Of a DNA stretch of 22,034 nt, positions 9,965 to 19,506 are shown piece after piece; position 1 is the stretch's first letter, and every line of letters starts with the position of its first letter. This stretch comes from Gnetum montanum (Eukaryota > Streptophyta > Gnetopsida > Gnetales > Gnetaceae): NCBI GenBank assembly GCA_015680685.1, contig MNCI01019036.1, positions 129,343 through 151,376 of the forward strand, written 5' to 3'. The notes beneath the pieces are model-generated. The model did not search any database, was not told the origin of the DNA, and worked only from the letters and a program-made list of their open reading frames with translations. Both the position numbers and the translations under genes were made by a program.

Positions 9965-10621
9965 TGATGAGTGGNCCTAGCCTAAGTGTGATGAGCATCT
10001 GTCCCTTAATCATCCATACACATTTTGGACCTCGTGCATGACTACCACTGGGATTACCAAGTGCATGTCTTAGGTATGCTACTGGGATACCAAGTAATCA
10101 CACTTAAATGCTCATGATTAAGTTGTACTCATTCTATGTTTAAAGAGTTTAGGGTAAAGAGATATTAACTACGAAATCAATAAATAACAATAACAATTAA
10201 ATAATTAAACTAAGTGAATGCTGCAATGATGAAGTAATCTCGATCTTTATTTCTAGTCATGTGCATGTCCAAGTCTGTCACACTCGAATAAAGGTGTCGT
10301 ACAATTACAATCATCACACTGTGGGCATGCGCTGGGAGAAAGGGTTGAGAGGGAAAACTGACAAAAAGATCCTACTCTAATACTAAACTAACCTCCCCTT
10401 TTCCTGTGTGCCCCATTGTGTATTTATAGGCTCACACGGGAACCGCAATATCATGTACATGATATGGCATACCGATATCGAGGGGTCCGATATCAAGACT
10501 CATCAAATATCAAGGGTTCGATAACAGGGGTCCAATATCAGCACCTGATTAACAAGGGTTCGATATCAGCACCTAGTTAACAAAGGTCTGATATTAGCAC
10601 ATGACAAACCACGATTCATCA
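9965..10621 (-). repeat. Right LTR (5' LTR in element orientation), collapsed at an N
   Basis: It starts TGATGAGTGG and ends GATTCATCA. After ten bases a single N (9975) is followed by sequence matching position 5117 of the left LTR, so about 260 bp is missing or unassembled. From there it matches the left LTR closely. The TATA box on the minus strand is at 10420-10429 and the U3 repeat block at 10445-10600. Confidence 0.9.
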
Positions 10622-10626
10622 GTAGC
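10622..10626. repeat. Target-site duplication GTAGC, right copy
   Basis: Identical to 4839-4843 and directly abuts the right LTR end. Confidence 0.85.
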
Positions 10627-11325
10627 AAATATGTTGAATACTCATGCAATTTGAATGCTTCTTCCATATAATGTCATGGCCTAGAACTAACACAACTAGC
10701 TTGAATAGCTCATACAAAGATTGATATGAGCTTTTAGTTTTATTTTTAAAAAATCTATTATACAATATTCTAATAGGACATAATGCTCGTTTTGCCCAAG
10801 ACACCAACTACAAATCTTAAATTGGTAACCCTAAGTAATATTCCAACCATAATGTTAATATCTTTGCTCTAAGTGAATTTGCAGCTTCCATGTTCATGTC
10901 TTTGTATTACAATATACAAGGAATGAAATTTGGAAGGGCAAGGGCAACATGCATGGAAAATAATAATCCATAAGAATTCAAAAATATTTTCTAGCATAAG
11001 ATTTATTATCAAACTTGGAATTAGTTATCCCTCTCATCATGTAATCATAGTGATCTAACCAAAATTATGATGGAATACATCAAATTTAGTAAAATAGCAA
11101 CAAGGAAAATTTTTAAAATAGTAGATGAATTAAAATTCAATTCATTTTTTGTAAGATTCTCCCAACCAAATTATAGATATATATTATAAATATATAATTA
11201 AGCTAGTATTCTACCACTTGAATTAGACACACTCAATATGCTCTATCACCATGTTATATATTATTTTATCTTCTTGTTTCAACGTAAAGATAATGCTATC
11301 CTATTCTTATCATACTAAATAACAT
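10627..11325. other. AT-rich DNA without recognised features
   Basis: This is the right flank of the LTR insertion. I see no gene, RNA or repeat match to the rest of the window. Confidence 0.5.
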
Positions 11326-11329
11326 TTGC

Positions 11330-11569
11330 ATGAGTATAGTAAAAGGCACATGCAAATATTTGGTTTCATCATGTATGTTAGGCTTTTCTTATCCACAAAT
11401 CCTCTTAGGACCCTACCTTAGAAGGATGTGCATTGAGCCTTTAGGTAATGATTCTTTTATGTATGTCAATTCAAATGTTTTTAGTCATTCCTTTAAGAAT
11501 GTTTCTTTAGAAGGGAAGGAGAATGATTGGAATCAATACTATGACTATATGTACACCCAAGTCATATAG
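11330..11569 (+). CDS. Small open frame of unknown status (79 codons)
   Basis: The frame opens at ATG and ends at a stop before a LINE remnant begins near 11630. The peptide includes GPYLRRMCIEPLGNDSF and a charged C-terminus. I recognise no domain, and no upstream promoter is evident. It may be chance or part of a decayed gene or LINE. Confidence 0.12.
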   Translation: MSIVKGTCKYLVSSCMLGFSYPQILLGPYLRRMCIEPLGNDSFMYVNSNVFSHSFKNVSLEGKENDWNQYYDYMYTQVI

Positions 11570-11629
11570 ACAATACACACATGCATGTCACATATGAGGT
11601 ATCACTATATTCCTCTATACCTCTTTTTT

Positions 11630-12297
11630 TTTCATCTAGATTATGTACTAGTTGGAGCAAATTTGATATCGCTATAGTTTTCTATCTATGTATACATGAT
11701 AGATAAATTACATAATAGGAGGCTTCTAGCCTTTATGATCTAAATAGGAAAAAAAAAATATTTTGAAAAATTAATTTCTAATCTAGAAAATTTATTTAAA
11801 GTTGAAAAAATTTATCATTAGGCTTTTCCAATCAAACATTTTTTGGAAATATTGTAGATATATTTTTCTTGTTAACTCTAAAGTTATATACAAGATTATT
11901 ACAAAGAATAATTTTATTCATAACAAATTCAATAAGGTTTAGAAAATGCAATTATCATCACACTTTTAGATGAGGAAAATGAAAGATGTTTTGAGAGTTC
12001 CTATCTTTGCAAAAATTAGTATTTTTATGATATCTTATTTTTAAAAAACATATGGGAATGGTTTCTCCTCAATGTTATTTTTGTGGAAGTGAAGACTTAA
12101 TTTTTCATGGTTTTTGTTCGAGTTTCCTATTAAATAGCATCCTTGAAAATGAGCCTTCAAAATTTGTAACAAATTTTAACCAAGCATTAAAGATACCATT
12201 CTTCATTATCAACTTGCTTTGCTTACTTCTTTTCCTTGCATTTGAAAGTGTCTTTGACTACTTGTTCTCTACTCTATTTCAAAGCTTCAATGTGTAG
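11630..12297 (+). pseudogene. LINE (non-LTR retrotransposon) ORF2 C-terminal remnant
   Basis: Bases 11630-11740 match the reverse complement of 19815-19920; both translate to a stretch like SRLCT-FDI-IV--LCIHDR and EASSLY. Bases 11800-11990 match 21830-22000 directly. At 12052-12115 the frame MGMVSPQCYFCGSEDLIFHGF resembles the C-terminal zinc-knuckle (zf-RVT-like) region of plant LINE ORF2, preceded by AKISIFMISYF, like the segment that usually comes before it. Stops and shifts break the rest. The 81-codon frame to 12297 is the longest intact piece. A dispersed repeat continues from it. Confidence 0.55.
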
Positions 12298-12750
12298 TTA
12301 GGTTTTAGTAGCAAGAGCATAACTATGAACTTTCTTCAAGAGCTAATACCAAATTCTCAAAGATATCACTTTTCAGTTATAGCTTCAAGTAAAAAAGTTT
12401 CCAATGAAAAATAAATAATTTTATGTTTCTTGCACTATTAATTTTTGTTTTTTTTTGAAGGCTCAAGGATAAAAAGCTTTTAGCTTTTGTTGCTATTTGT
12501 TCATTTTTTCTAATTGAAACTTTTTTTAGTATTTATAAAGACTTTTCTCCTTCATTTTACAAGAAATCCTTTATTAAGAAGTGAAAACCTATGAGGATAC
12601 TTCTAAAAGAGGACAACCTATCCTTTTCCTATCCTAGAGGGAAGGATTTTCAAGATTGGTTTTAAGGATAAAAACCTGAAAAGGCATCCCAAAAACCATT
12701 AGGCTTTTTCTTTAGACTCTAAGAACATGTTCTATGATTTTTTTTAATAT
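12235..12750 (+). repeat. LINE-associated dispersed repeat, copy B
   Basis: It matches copy A at 112-650 throughout with scattered substitutions and small indels. It follows the LINE zinc-knuckle-like remnant, which suggests that it is the LINE 3' region. Confidence 0.7.
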
Positions 12751-12774
12751 TATTATTCCTTCCTTTGAAATTTC

Positions 12775-13060
12775 ACATCACTTCCTCCTCCTTCCTCTAC
12801 CATCCCCTCCCATCCCAAACCCCCCTCCCCTAACCCCTACCCCCTCTTTGACCCTCTTTCCTCATCCTTTCCACATCATCCCCCACCCTGCTTGTTCAAG
12901 GACCTCTATAATTATTTTAAGTATCATGTTGGCTATATTCATAAGATGTACTTATAGTTCTTTTTTCAGGTTTCAATCCCACCCAACTACACTACACAAA
13001 CCATCCTTCCCTACTATCTTCCACTCCCACCTACCACACCCCCCTCCCCCCAAAACAAAC
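12775..13060. repeat. C-rich polypyrimidine tracts with embedded SINE debris
   Basis: Runs such as CCCCTCCCATCCC and CCCCCCTCCCC dominate 12783-12890 and 13014-13052. Between them, 12891-12950 matches the SINE family at 19567-19770 (TCAAG, TATCATGTTGGCTATAT). The 121-codon proline-rich frame across the tract is a by-product of composition. The complementary strand is G-rich and could form quadruplexes. Confidence 0.55.
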
Positions 13061-13308
13061 TTTTCCAAACTTTTGAATAACCAACATAATATGTCATAGG
13101 AATAATGTTGAGTTATAAATAAAGGTTTACATTAGTAATTGTTTTTCTTTAAGGTTCTAACACCCCACGAAAAAAGTTTAGATTTTGGTAACCTCCATCT
13201 TATCCTCCACTTCCCACTTCCCAAGAAATTCTATCAACACAATATTTTTTTAGAATTTAAGTATAATATAACAAATCAAGAAAACCATAATGGTGTCTTA
13301 GCATATAT

Positions 13309-13610
13309 TTTTGAAATCAAACCTATGGTTCACACAATCATAGTCTACATTCTCTAACCAAGTAACTCATGCCTTAATAACTAAAGAAATTTTGTTTCAC
13401 TTTTCTTAACTTTAACATTCATTACAACTTTCTTTGAGTTCTATATGTCTTTTATTTTTCCTTTATACTTTGGTAGAATATAACATTATCTAATCATAAA
13501 TCTTTGGGATTGAACCTATGAGTCACATAACTTATGTTCCACTATTTAAAGGTATTTTCCTTAACTTTTCTTGACTTTAATTATTACAATTTGCTTTGAC
13601 TTGTGTATAT
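13309..13610 (-). repeat. Two degenerate SINE-like copies in tandem
   Basis: Two segments, 13309-13450 and 13501-13605, share AACCTATG-GTCACA followed by CTTTTCTT-ACTTTAA. On the minus strand the second contains ATAGGTTCAATCCC, a good polymerase III B-box, and the first ATAGGTTTGATTTC. Weak A-box-like sequences lie upstream. The copies are old. Confidence 0.45.
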
Positions 13611-13667
13611 ATTTAAATGCTCATTCAAAAGAAAATTTCTTAGATATGGTTATAATTATTTTGTTAC

Positions 13668-14490
13668 TGATGAGTGGCGAGGTACCCCTACACTCAACCA
13701 TACGAATACGAGCATTTCACGCATGATTCGGTCGAACTCCGCAAACAGTCTAGTTGTGGTATCTAGATAGTTACTCATTGATCACAATTCACTATCTTCC
13801 CACTTGGACTAGGATTTTCTTTGTCACATATGGTTTAATCCAAAGTGAGGTGTATGATGTTGTTTCTAACCTAGTGCTACTCCTAGAGGCAATGGAAAAT
13901 AACTTTAATTAAGTAAGGAGGAAAAGGGTGAAGAGAGTCTAAGGTAGCCTAAGTGCAATGAGCATCTATCCCTTAATCATCTGTACACATCTTAGACCTT
14001 GTGCACGACTACCACTGAGATTACCAAGCACATGGCCTAGGTACACTACTAGAATACCAAGTAGTCACACTTAAATGCTTGTTATTAAGTCGTACTCATT
14101 CCACATTTAAGGAGTTTAGGGTGAAGAGATATTAACTATGAAAGTAATAAATAATAATAATAATTAACTAATTAAACTAAGTGAATGCTGCAATGATGAA
14201 GTAATCTCGATCTTTATTTCTGGTCATGTGCATGTCCAAGTACGTCACACTCGAATAAAGGTGCCATATAATTACAGTCATCATATTGTGGCCATGCACT
14301 AGGGGAAAAGGTTAAGAAAGACTAAAAATGAAAACTAAATTCTAATTAAAAACCTCCCTCTTACTCCATCGTGTGCCTAAGGTGTATTTATAGGCCTGCA
14401 TAGGAGCCACAATATCGTGTATATGATATTGTGAGCTAGGCCGCAATATCGTGGGTGCGATATCGTGACCTAATGGATCATGATTCATCA
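13668..14490 (-). repeat. LTR of the second, truncated element (3' LTR)
   Basis: It starts TGATGAGTGGCGAGG and ends GATTCATCA, and is homologous to 4844-5781 throughout. The TATA box on the minus strand is at 14384-14393. The U3 palindrome unit at 14409-14432 is decayed only by transitions. The purine-rich tract follows at 14491-14503, so this is the 3' LTR of a minus-strand element. The candidate left target duplication is GTTAC (13663-13667); no partner LTR is visible to the right. Confidence 0.88.
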
Positions 14491-14806
14491 TACCTCCACA
14501 ACTAAATGAAAACTCATCCTCAAGTTAAAAAAAATGAGAATGAGCCCCATTGATTACATAGTGGATAGGTATGGGATTGTTAACTGACTAGGGATTTATT
14601 CATGCCATAGTGGAGAACTCAATAGAACAAAATTGGGACACAACAAAAAATTACAAAATTGCAAAGCTATAAACTTATTTGGCTCATGTGGTTCTAGGTG
14701 GTAGTGGCTCCTCCATGGGTTGCTTCCCTTTGTCCCATGCTCTAGGTTTTGGAATTTGATGACTCTAAAGTAGTGCCTAGAGCTTTTCCTCTTTCGTTCG
14801 GGGATC

Positions 14807-17095
14807 CTATGCTGTCCATGCTGATGCTCCAATGTTTGACAAAGTCAGCACCTCCCATTGGCATGGTAGTTGTGGGAACATCTTATTTGCTTTGACGTAG
14901 AAGGAAGCAAACAACCATCGTTCCTTCTCGTAGGCTCTAACTTTATCCTTATACTCTTGAAAATCTATAAGCCATCAAGCCAAGTCTACTACGACATCTT
15001 TCTAGCCTTGGTAGCTAGTCTTAACCACCTCTAGTTCAGAATTTGCAACGTCTAGCTTCTGCAAAGTTTTCTTGTGCTCCACAAATTTTGTTTCATATTT
15101 GGCATAGGTGGCAGCTACCTACTTCTCAAGCTCTATTCTCAAGCATCCTGCTATCAACATGGCTAGATTGGCATACCGTAGGTTTGCCAATTCCATGTAC
15201 TCTGTGAGGTCTTGAATTTGCAAGTCCTGGCTTTTAAGTTCTACCTAGTGGGAAAATGCATATGTGTCCAATATGGCCTACCAATCAGTGTGTTGAGCAC
15301 TAAAAGTATTGAGGTGGGCCTTGGCTATATGGATATCCTTTTCTATGACTTGCTTGTACATTCCCATCTAGTCTCTAAAGTGCTCCTTTAACTTTTCATG
15401 CCACTTGGCTTTGTTTTGTCACGTGCTTATTTCAATGGCCATCTTCTAACAGATTGCACATACCACCTCCATTGAGAAGGTTCAATTCTCTCTGGCCAAA
15501 CAATTCATGTCTTGGTTGACCCTGACCAACTATTCTCATAATTGCTAAAAGTTTTCCTTGAGAACATTCCTCTATTTCTCCACAATGGTTAACTAAAGAT
15601 TGTTAGCAGCAAGTTATTTATTCTCCTTCTATAAGGTTCTAAGTGCCTTGGCATGTGCATAGGTTTGCGCTTATGCCTTGGAGGCATCCCAGTTGGCCTT
15701 CTCTTTCTCCTCCACCACTCTTTTATTGTCCACCAATAGTTTATTAAGCTACTCTATCCTAAAAGTGTCCAGCTGGTCTACGAAAACAAACTAAGATGGG
15801 TCCCACTGTGCAACTTGCAAGGTGAAGAGCCTCTACTAGATTCTTGTCAACTCCGCTTCTACATGCTCAACCCTAATATCTGTCATAACCATCTTTCCTT
15901 TGGTGGAGATGAGGTTTTATTGTGCTTCCATGATATCTTGTGGGATGTCAAACAAGGACGTCATTACTTATCCTATTTACAACAATCGATCAAGGAAATC
16001 CTCATGCTCCGTAGGAGTTATTGAGGGGCCAGCCAGAGTTTGAGCATCTCGTGCTCCTGTGATATCTACCGGTGGCACAACAGGGATGTTGAAAGATTCT
16101 TCGACGTGGTCTACAACCACTTCTGCAACTCCCACTGCATCCTAGTGCTACATGACCACCACTGTGGCCCCTTCACCTATTTTCAATTGCACTTGAAAAG
16201 ATGCAGCATTCCCTAAAATCTGTTGTGAATAATGAGTCTCCCCTCCTCCTATTTGGATGGGCACCTTACCCCATATGCAATCAATAGAAACTATGGACTG
16301 TATAGTGTCATCGATGACGCGAAACATATTAGCATCAGCATGACTTCCCCAACTGACCATCTCAACGATGGCATTGACATGGCTCATCAATGGTTGGTAA
16401 TCCTGTGGTAGTGGCTACGGTTAATCTCGCTGGCTTATGCTAGGCCCTGCTTCTTGTTGTTGACTGGGCCTTGTGCTTGGAAGTTGGCTAGGCCCTATAA
16501 TTTGAGTTGCAGTGGGCCCCACCATTTGTTCTTGCTCTTGCTCTGGCTCCAGTGTCTCACCAGCACTTTTCCTCAGAGCTAGTGGCTTCAGCAGTTCAGC
16601 GAACAAAGCATTCTAGACTCTTCTAAGGACATCATTGGTGTATCCCAGAATACCAGCATGTTTGCACAGCTTCCTGATGAAACAAGGGAAGGGCAATGCA
16701 AACTTCCCTATCTTGCATTCTTCAAATCGCCTCAAGATCTCCATGAGATATAGATGAGGAAGGTTGGCATTAGCCTTTCCCATCAATATCGCACTTCTTC
16801 TTTCCACATATGTTGAGATTCTTTTTTATCCTCTTGTGGGGAAGATGTGATAAGCGCTAATCTTGAAGTATATCCTTTCTTCTAGCGTCAACTCTCCATA
16901 TGTCTTTTTTTTCATATGCCTTATCCAACCAAACCCTTCACACATCAGCATTGGAGCAAGTGGACAAGTGAGCAATTTTTGGCCCTATATTTAGAAGGTT
17001 CAACACTTCCGATATGGCCTTGGTGGAAAAATCTACAGACACACCACAAATGTTGACTATGGTGCCTTCTTCCTTATTGTTCCAAATTAGAAAAT
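14807..17095 (-). pseudogene. Long decayed gene: plant transposon-protein domain plus coiled coil
   Basis: On the minus strand, 16740-17095 reads like the 'putative plant transposon protein' domain (PF20167-like): VNICGVSVDFSTKAISEVL, then a frameshift, then LTLEERIYFKISAYHIFPTR and GKFALPFPCFIRKLCKHAG. A Pro/Gln/Glu-rich linker follows (16421-16560) and then a long Lys/Glu/Leu-rich stretch typical of a coiled coil (about 14990-15900). A conserved tail has NKMFPQLPCQW and SNIGASAW. From 16945 to 14807, about 710 codons, every segment I checked is in one register, yet about thirty stops, mostly TAG, interrupt it. The protein's function is unknown; such ORFs occur as extra genes in plant retrotransposons. 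The domain call is by eye. Confidence 0.6.
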
Positions 17096-17109
17096 ATTCT
17101 AACTTTCAA

Positions 17110-17545
17110 ATAAATGAGATGCAAGAGCTTCATGAAGACATTAATGAATTAATGTCATAAATGCATCTAGTAAGCATGTATTTATAAAAAAAGATAGACA
17201 ATGCATTGATGGGTTCATGTCAATGCATCAGAGCATACATTGATGTGATTGCATCAATGGGATTGTGTTGACAACATCTTGTTAATGCAACCAAGGAAGA
17301 TGCTTCATCACATATCATAAATTTTTAAAACTAAATTTGTTTCTTTAAGAGGATTGTAAGGATAAATTTATTTTGTTAATGTAATACTTTCATCAAATTA
17401 TTAAGGGTAACATGTTGATTAAACTATAGTCTATGAAATAACACATAATTGCACTAACTATAACATTAAACAATCATTGTTTTCTAGAAAGGTTATTATA
17501 GAAAGATGTAGAATTCCAAGATTTTTTGACTATATGTACTTCTAA
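17110..17545. other. AT-rich DNA with clustered CATCAAT/ATTGATG motifs
   Basis: Between 17190 and 17260 the motifs GCATTGATG, AATGCATCA, CATTGATGTG and GCATCAATG recur in both orientations, giving overlapping small inverted repeats. No gene is visible. Confidence 0.4.
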
Positions 17546-17640
17546 TGCTTAGCGACCATCATTTAAAGTTTTGGCAAAGTGCTTATTTCTCATGTCAGAA
17601 GATGTGGGTTTAAGCATTGACACAACTACTTAAAGAGATT
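17546..17640 (+). repeat. SINE-like tRNA-related sequence
   Basis: GGCAAAGTGCTTATTTCTCATG followed by GATGTGGGTTTAAGCATTGAC gives A-box-like and B-box-like sequences at tRNA-type spacing. Acceptor-stem pairing is not evident. A G-rich tract starts at 17699. Confidence 0.4.
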
Positions 17641-17698
17641 AGGTTATCACTTATTTATTGATCCTCTCAAGTCTTCACTTAGGTGGATGAGAATTAAA

Positions 17699-17840
17699 AA
17701 GGGGGGAAGGGGGAGGGAAGGCAGGGCATGAGAGCTAAAGGATGGATGGGGATGGATGTTAGGGGTGAGTATCAAGGATTGTAATTTAGGTACACCCTAA
17801 CATATATAGTCCATTTAGAACTCTATGCCTCATCATTATC
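17699..17840 (-). repeat. G-rich tract plus SINE 3' body fragment (family C)
   Basis: On the minus strand, GACTATATATGTTAGGGTGTACCTA matches the SINE at 19760-19780 (TATATGTCTTAGGGTGTACTTA). It runs into a C-rich tract (complement of 17699-17760), repeating the arrangement of SINE body followed by a C-rich tail seen at 4173 and 18160. Confidence 0.45.
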
Positions 17841-18124
17841 TACAAGAATAGTATCAATGACTTGGATGAAAATTAAGGCTATGGACTATAATTATTTATA
17901 TGTACTTCAAAGACATATAATGAATATGATGGTTTTGTAGAAATTAGGTAGAACATAAAGGTGTCTCAAGTGTAACTTAACACTTATTAATTAAAAAACT
18001 AATTAATTAATTCATCTCTTATTAGGTAGAAAGGTTTTTATTTAGGATAATTGTTAGGGAATGGGAGTGAAGGGAAGGAAAAGGGAAAATGGAAAGGAGG
18101 TATAGATAGAATCCAAGATTTTTT

Positions 18125-18347
18125 CTTTTTCTTTTTCTTTTTTTCATTTTTTTTTTTGAAGAGGGGTGAGGTGGGGGGAGGGGGAGGGGGAGGGGGGATG
18201 GGAGACATTAAAACCCAAAATAATGAAAACATAGGTATATCCTAAGATTTATAGAAGTATATAACTCAATACTACCTAATAGAATCGAACTTGTAACCAA
18301 GGGTTACCAGGCCAAGACCCATACTATTAGGCTAACATCTCATTGTT
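18125..18347 (-). repeat. tRNA-derived SINE copy 1, with C-rich tract and A-rich tail
   Basis: Read on the minus strand, the head GAGATGTTAGCCTAATAGT (near 18341-18323) carries an A-box and CAAGTTCGATTC (18293-18282) a good B-box, followed by a body to about 18205. A CCCCCC-A-rich tract (complement of 18163-18202) and an A-rich tail (complement of 18121-18158) complete it. Flanks AGAATCCAAGATT (from 18108) and AGAACCTAGGATT (from 18348) are candidate target duplications differing only by transitions, though part of the right one may belong to the SINE leader. Not a functional tRNA gene. Confidence 0.65.
18173..18197 (+). repeat. G-quadruplex motif
   Basis: Four runs of five or six G are separated by single A bases, the arrangement expected to give a very stable intramolecular quadruplex. 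It lies in the C-rich 3' part of the SINE at 18125-18347, beside a T-rich run. Confidence 0.85.
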
Positions 18348-18364
18348 AGAACCTAGGATTCTTT

Positions 18365-18520
18365 TAGGGGAAGGAAGATGTTTGAACTTGACATAAGTGA
18401 AACATTACTACACCCCAAGATTTATAAAATTTTATAACTCAATGATACCTAGTATAATCAAACCTGTGACCTAAGGTTACCAAGCCAAGACCTGTACCAC
18501 TAGGCTAACACCTCATTGTT
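18365..18520 (-). repeat. tRNA-derived SINE copy 2, tandem to copy 1
   Basis: It is closely similar to copy 1: on the minus strand GAGGTGTTAGCCTAGTGGTAC (A-box), CACAGGTTTGATT (B-box) and a body ending in ACATCTTCCTTCCCC. A third target-like sequence, AGAACCAAAGAT, starts at 18521, so target-like repeats flank and separate both copies. Confidence 0.65.
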
Positions 18521-18584
18521 AGAACCAAAGATATTTTTGATAATATTTACCCATAAGACATATAATAACCAAAGTATAACTTTG

Positions 18585-18660
18585 TTTATAAGTTTAATCC
18601 TAGCATTGCTCATTAGAATTGAACTTATAACCTAAGTCTTACTACTAGAAAGATTGTTAT
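18585..18660 (-). repeat. Third, degenerate SINE copy (family A)
   Basis: TTTATAAG, AATTGAAC, TATAACCTAAG, TTACTACTAG occur in the order and spacing of the two copies to the left. The A-box end is degenerate. Confidence 0.45.
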
Positions 18661-18670
18661 GAGAGGTTAC

Positions 18671-19000
18671 TGATAAAATAGTTTATCATGCAGACTATGA
18701 TATCATATCTACAGTATCATAGTTATAATATCATAGCTCTACATACATCATCATAGATAAGATATAGTGGATCATGGTCATGCCTATAAATATCAACCCA
18801 ACATCATGTCAAAAATAAGTCTTTGCCGAACACTTAGCAAAATTCTTGTAGTTTGTTTTCTCAAAGTTAGAGTTTGAGTGAATGCTAATAGTGTGGTGAA
18901 TTATAATTGTACAGAATCTTTATTTGAGTGAAGTGTTAGTAGACATAATGCATGAACGAAAATAAATATCGAAATTGTTTTTCATCATTGTAGCATATCA
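18671..19000 (+). repeat. Candidate small LTR, possibly copia-type
   Basis: The 330-bp block starts TGATA and ends TATCA, a 5-bp inverted terminus with TG/CA. Inside are CTATAAATAT (18784-18793), a TATA box, and AATAAA (18961-18966), a polyadenylation signal, in the right order. Directly after it, CTTGGCATAGATT weakly resembles the copia primer site for initiator tRNA-Met. Flanking bases do not form a target duplication and no partner LTR is visible, so if real it is the 5' LTR of a truncated element. Confidence 0.4.
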
Positions 19001-19500
19001 CTTGGCATAGATTTACTTTTTCATAATGTTTACTTTTATTAAGACATTTACATTTCCTAAGTCATTTGCAATCCAATGCTTATTAGTAATGTGGAATAAG
19101 TACAAATGGTTTCGAGCATAAAGTATAATTGTTTGGTAACCCAATAGTGACTTTGCTTGATTCACTTAATAGTAAAGTTACTTGGTAATCCTAGTGATAG
19201 TTGCATTAACCCAGGATGTGTATGGAAAAGCAAGAACAGATACTTATTGCTATAGGATAGAATCTCTTTCCATTTACATTACATTTAGAACTAGAATATT
19301 CAATCATTTCCATTAGCTTTACACTTAGTATTATTAAGAGCCAATCAACATCAGTTCATCATATACATCACTAAGAGTTAAACTATATGATTTGCACCTT
19401 TCTAATTTTAAGCTGAAAGATAATAATCATGAACTTAATATCAACTTGCTAATATACTTACATGGTCCATGTGTGGATTACTATCTAGTCATGCATGAAC
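19001..19500. other. AT-rich DNA following the LTR-like block
   Basis: Two imperfect copies of a TTGGTAA-CC-AGTGA segment lie at about 19135-19160 and 19180-19205. No coding sequence is recognised. Confidence 0.4.
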
Positions 19501-19506
19501 CCTTGT

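Larger units (their letters stand above)
4844..10621 (-). mobile_element. Complete but dead non-autonomous Ty3/Gypsy-type LTR retrotransposon
   Basis: The element is bounded by GTAGC duplications and by LTRs with TGATGA...TCATCA ends, the left TG having mutated to TA. Orientation is minus: the TATA boxes read on the minus strand, the primer site lies beside the right LTR, and the purine-rich tract beside the left LTR. The 4.2-kb interior carries a broken gag near its 5' end, a spacer, and the decayed C-terminus of a second protein shared with the element at 13668. I see no protease, reverse transcriptase, RNase H or integrase motifs, so it resembles gag-only or large-derivative non-autonomous elements. 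The tRNA-Asp primer site and the CX2CX3HX4C knuckle recall the plant Athila/Tat group; this placement is an inference. Confidence 0.85.
13668..17095 (-). mobile_element. Second member of the LTR family, 5' end missing
   Basis: One LTR, the polypurine tract and a long decayed gene are present. Neither gag, nor a primer binding site, nor a second LTR is seen beyond about 17100, where the sequence changes to unrelated AT-rich DNA. The 3' interior is shared with the element at 4844-10621, so the two belong to one family. Confidence 0.75.

Noticed and set aside
12734-13099. Proline-rich protein gene (121 codons)
   Set aside because: The frame is a by-product of C-rich tracts and crosses a SINE fragment.
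14596-14832. 78-codon minus-strand frame as a separate gene
   Set aside because: It overlaps the end of the decayed long gene in another frame and shows no family resemblance.
18038-18245. Two opposing short frames across the poly-T and G-rich tract
   Set aside because: Both are low-complexity translations of the SINE tail and quadruplex tract.
18671-19000. Solo LTR interpretation
   Set aside because: Flanking bases do not form a 5-bp duplication; a truncated element's 5' LTR fits better, if it is an LTR at all.
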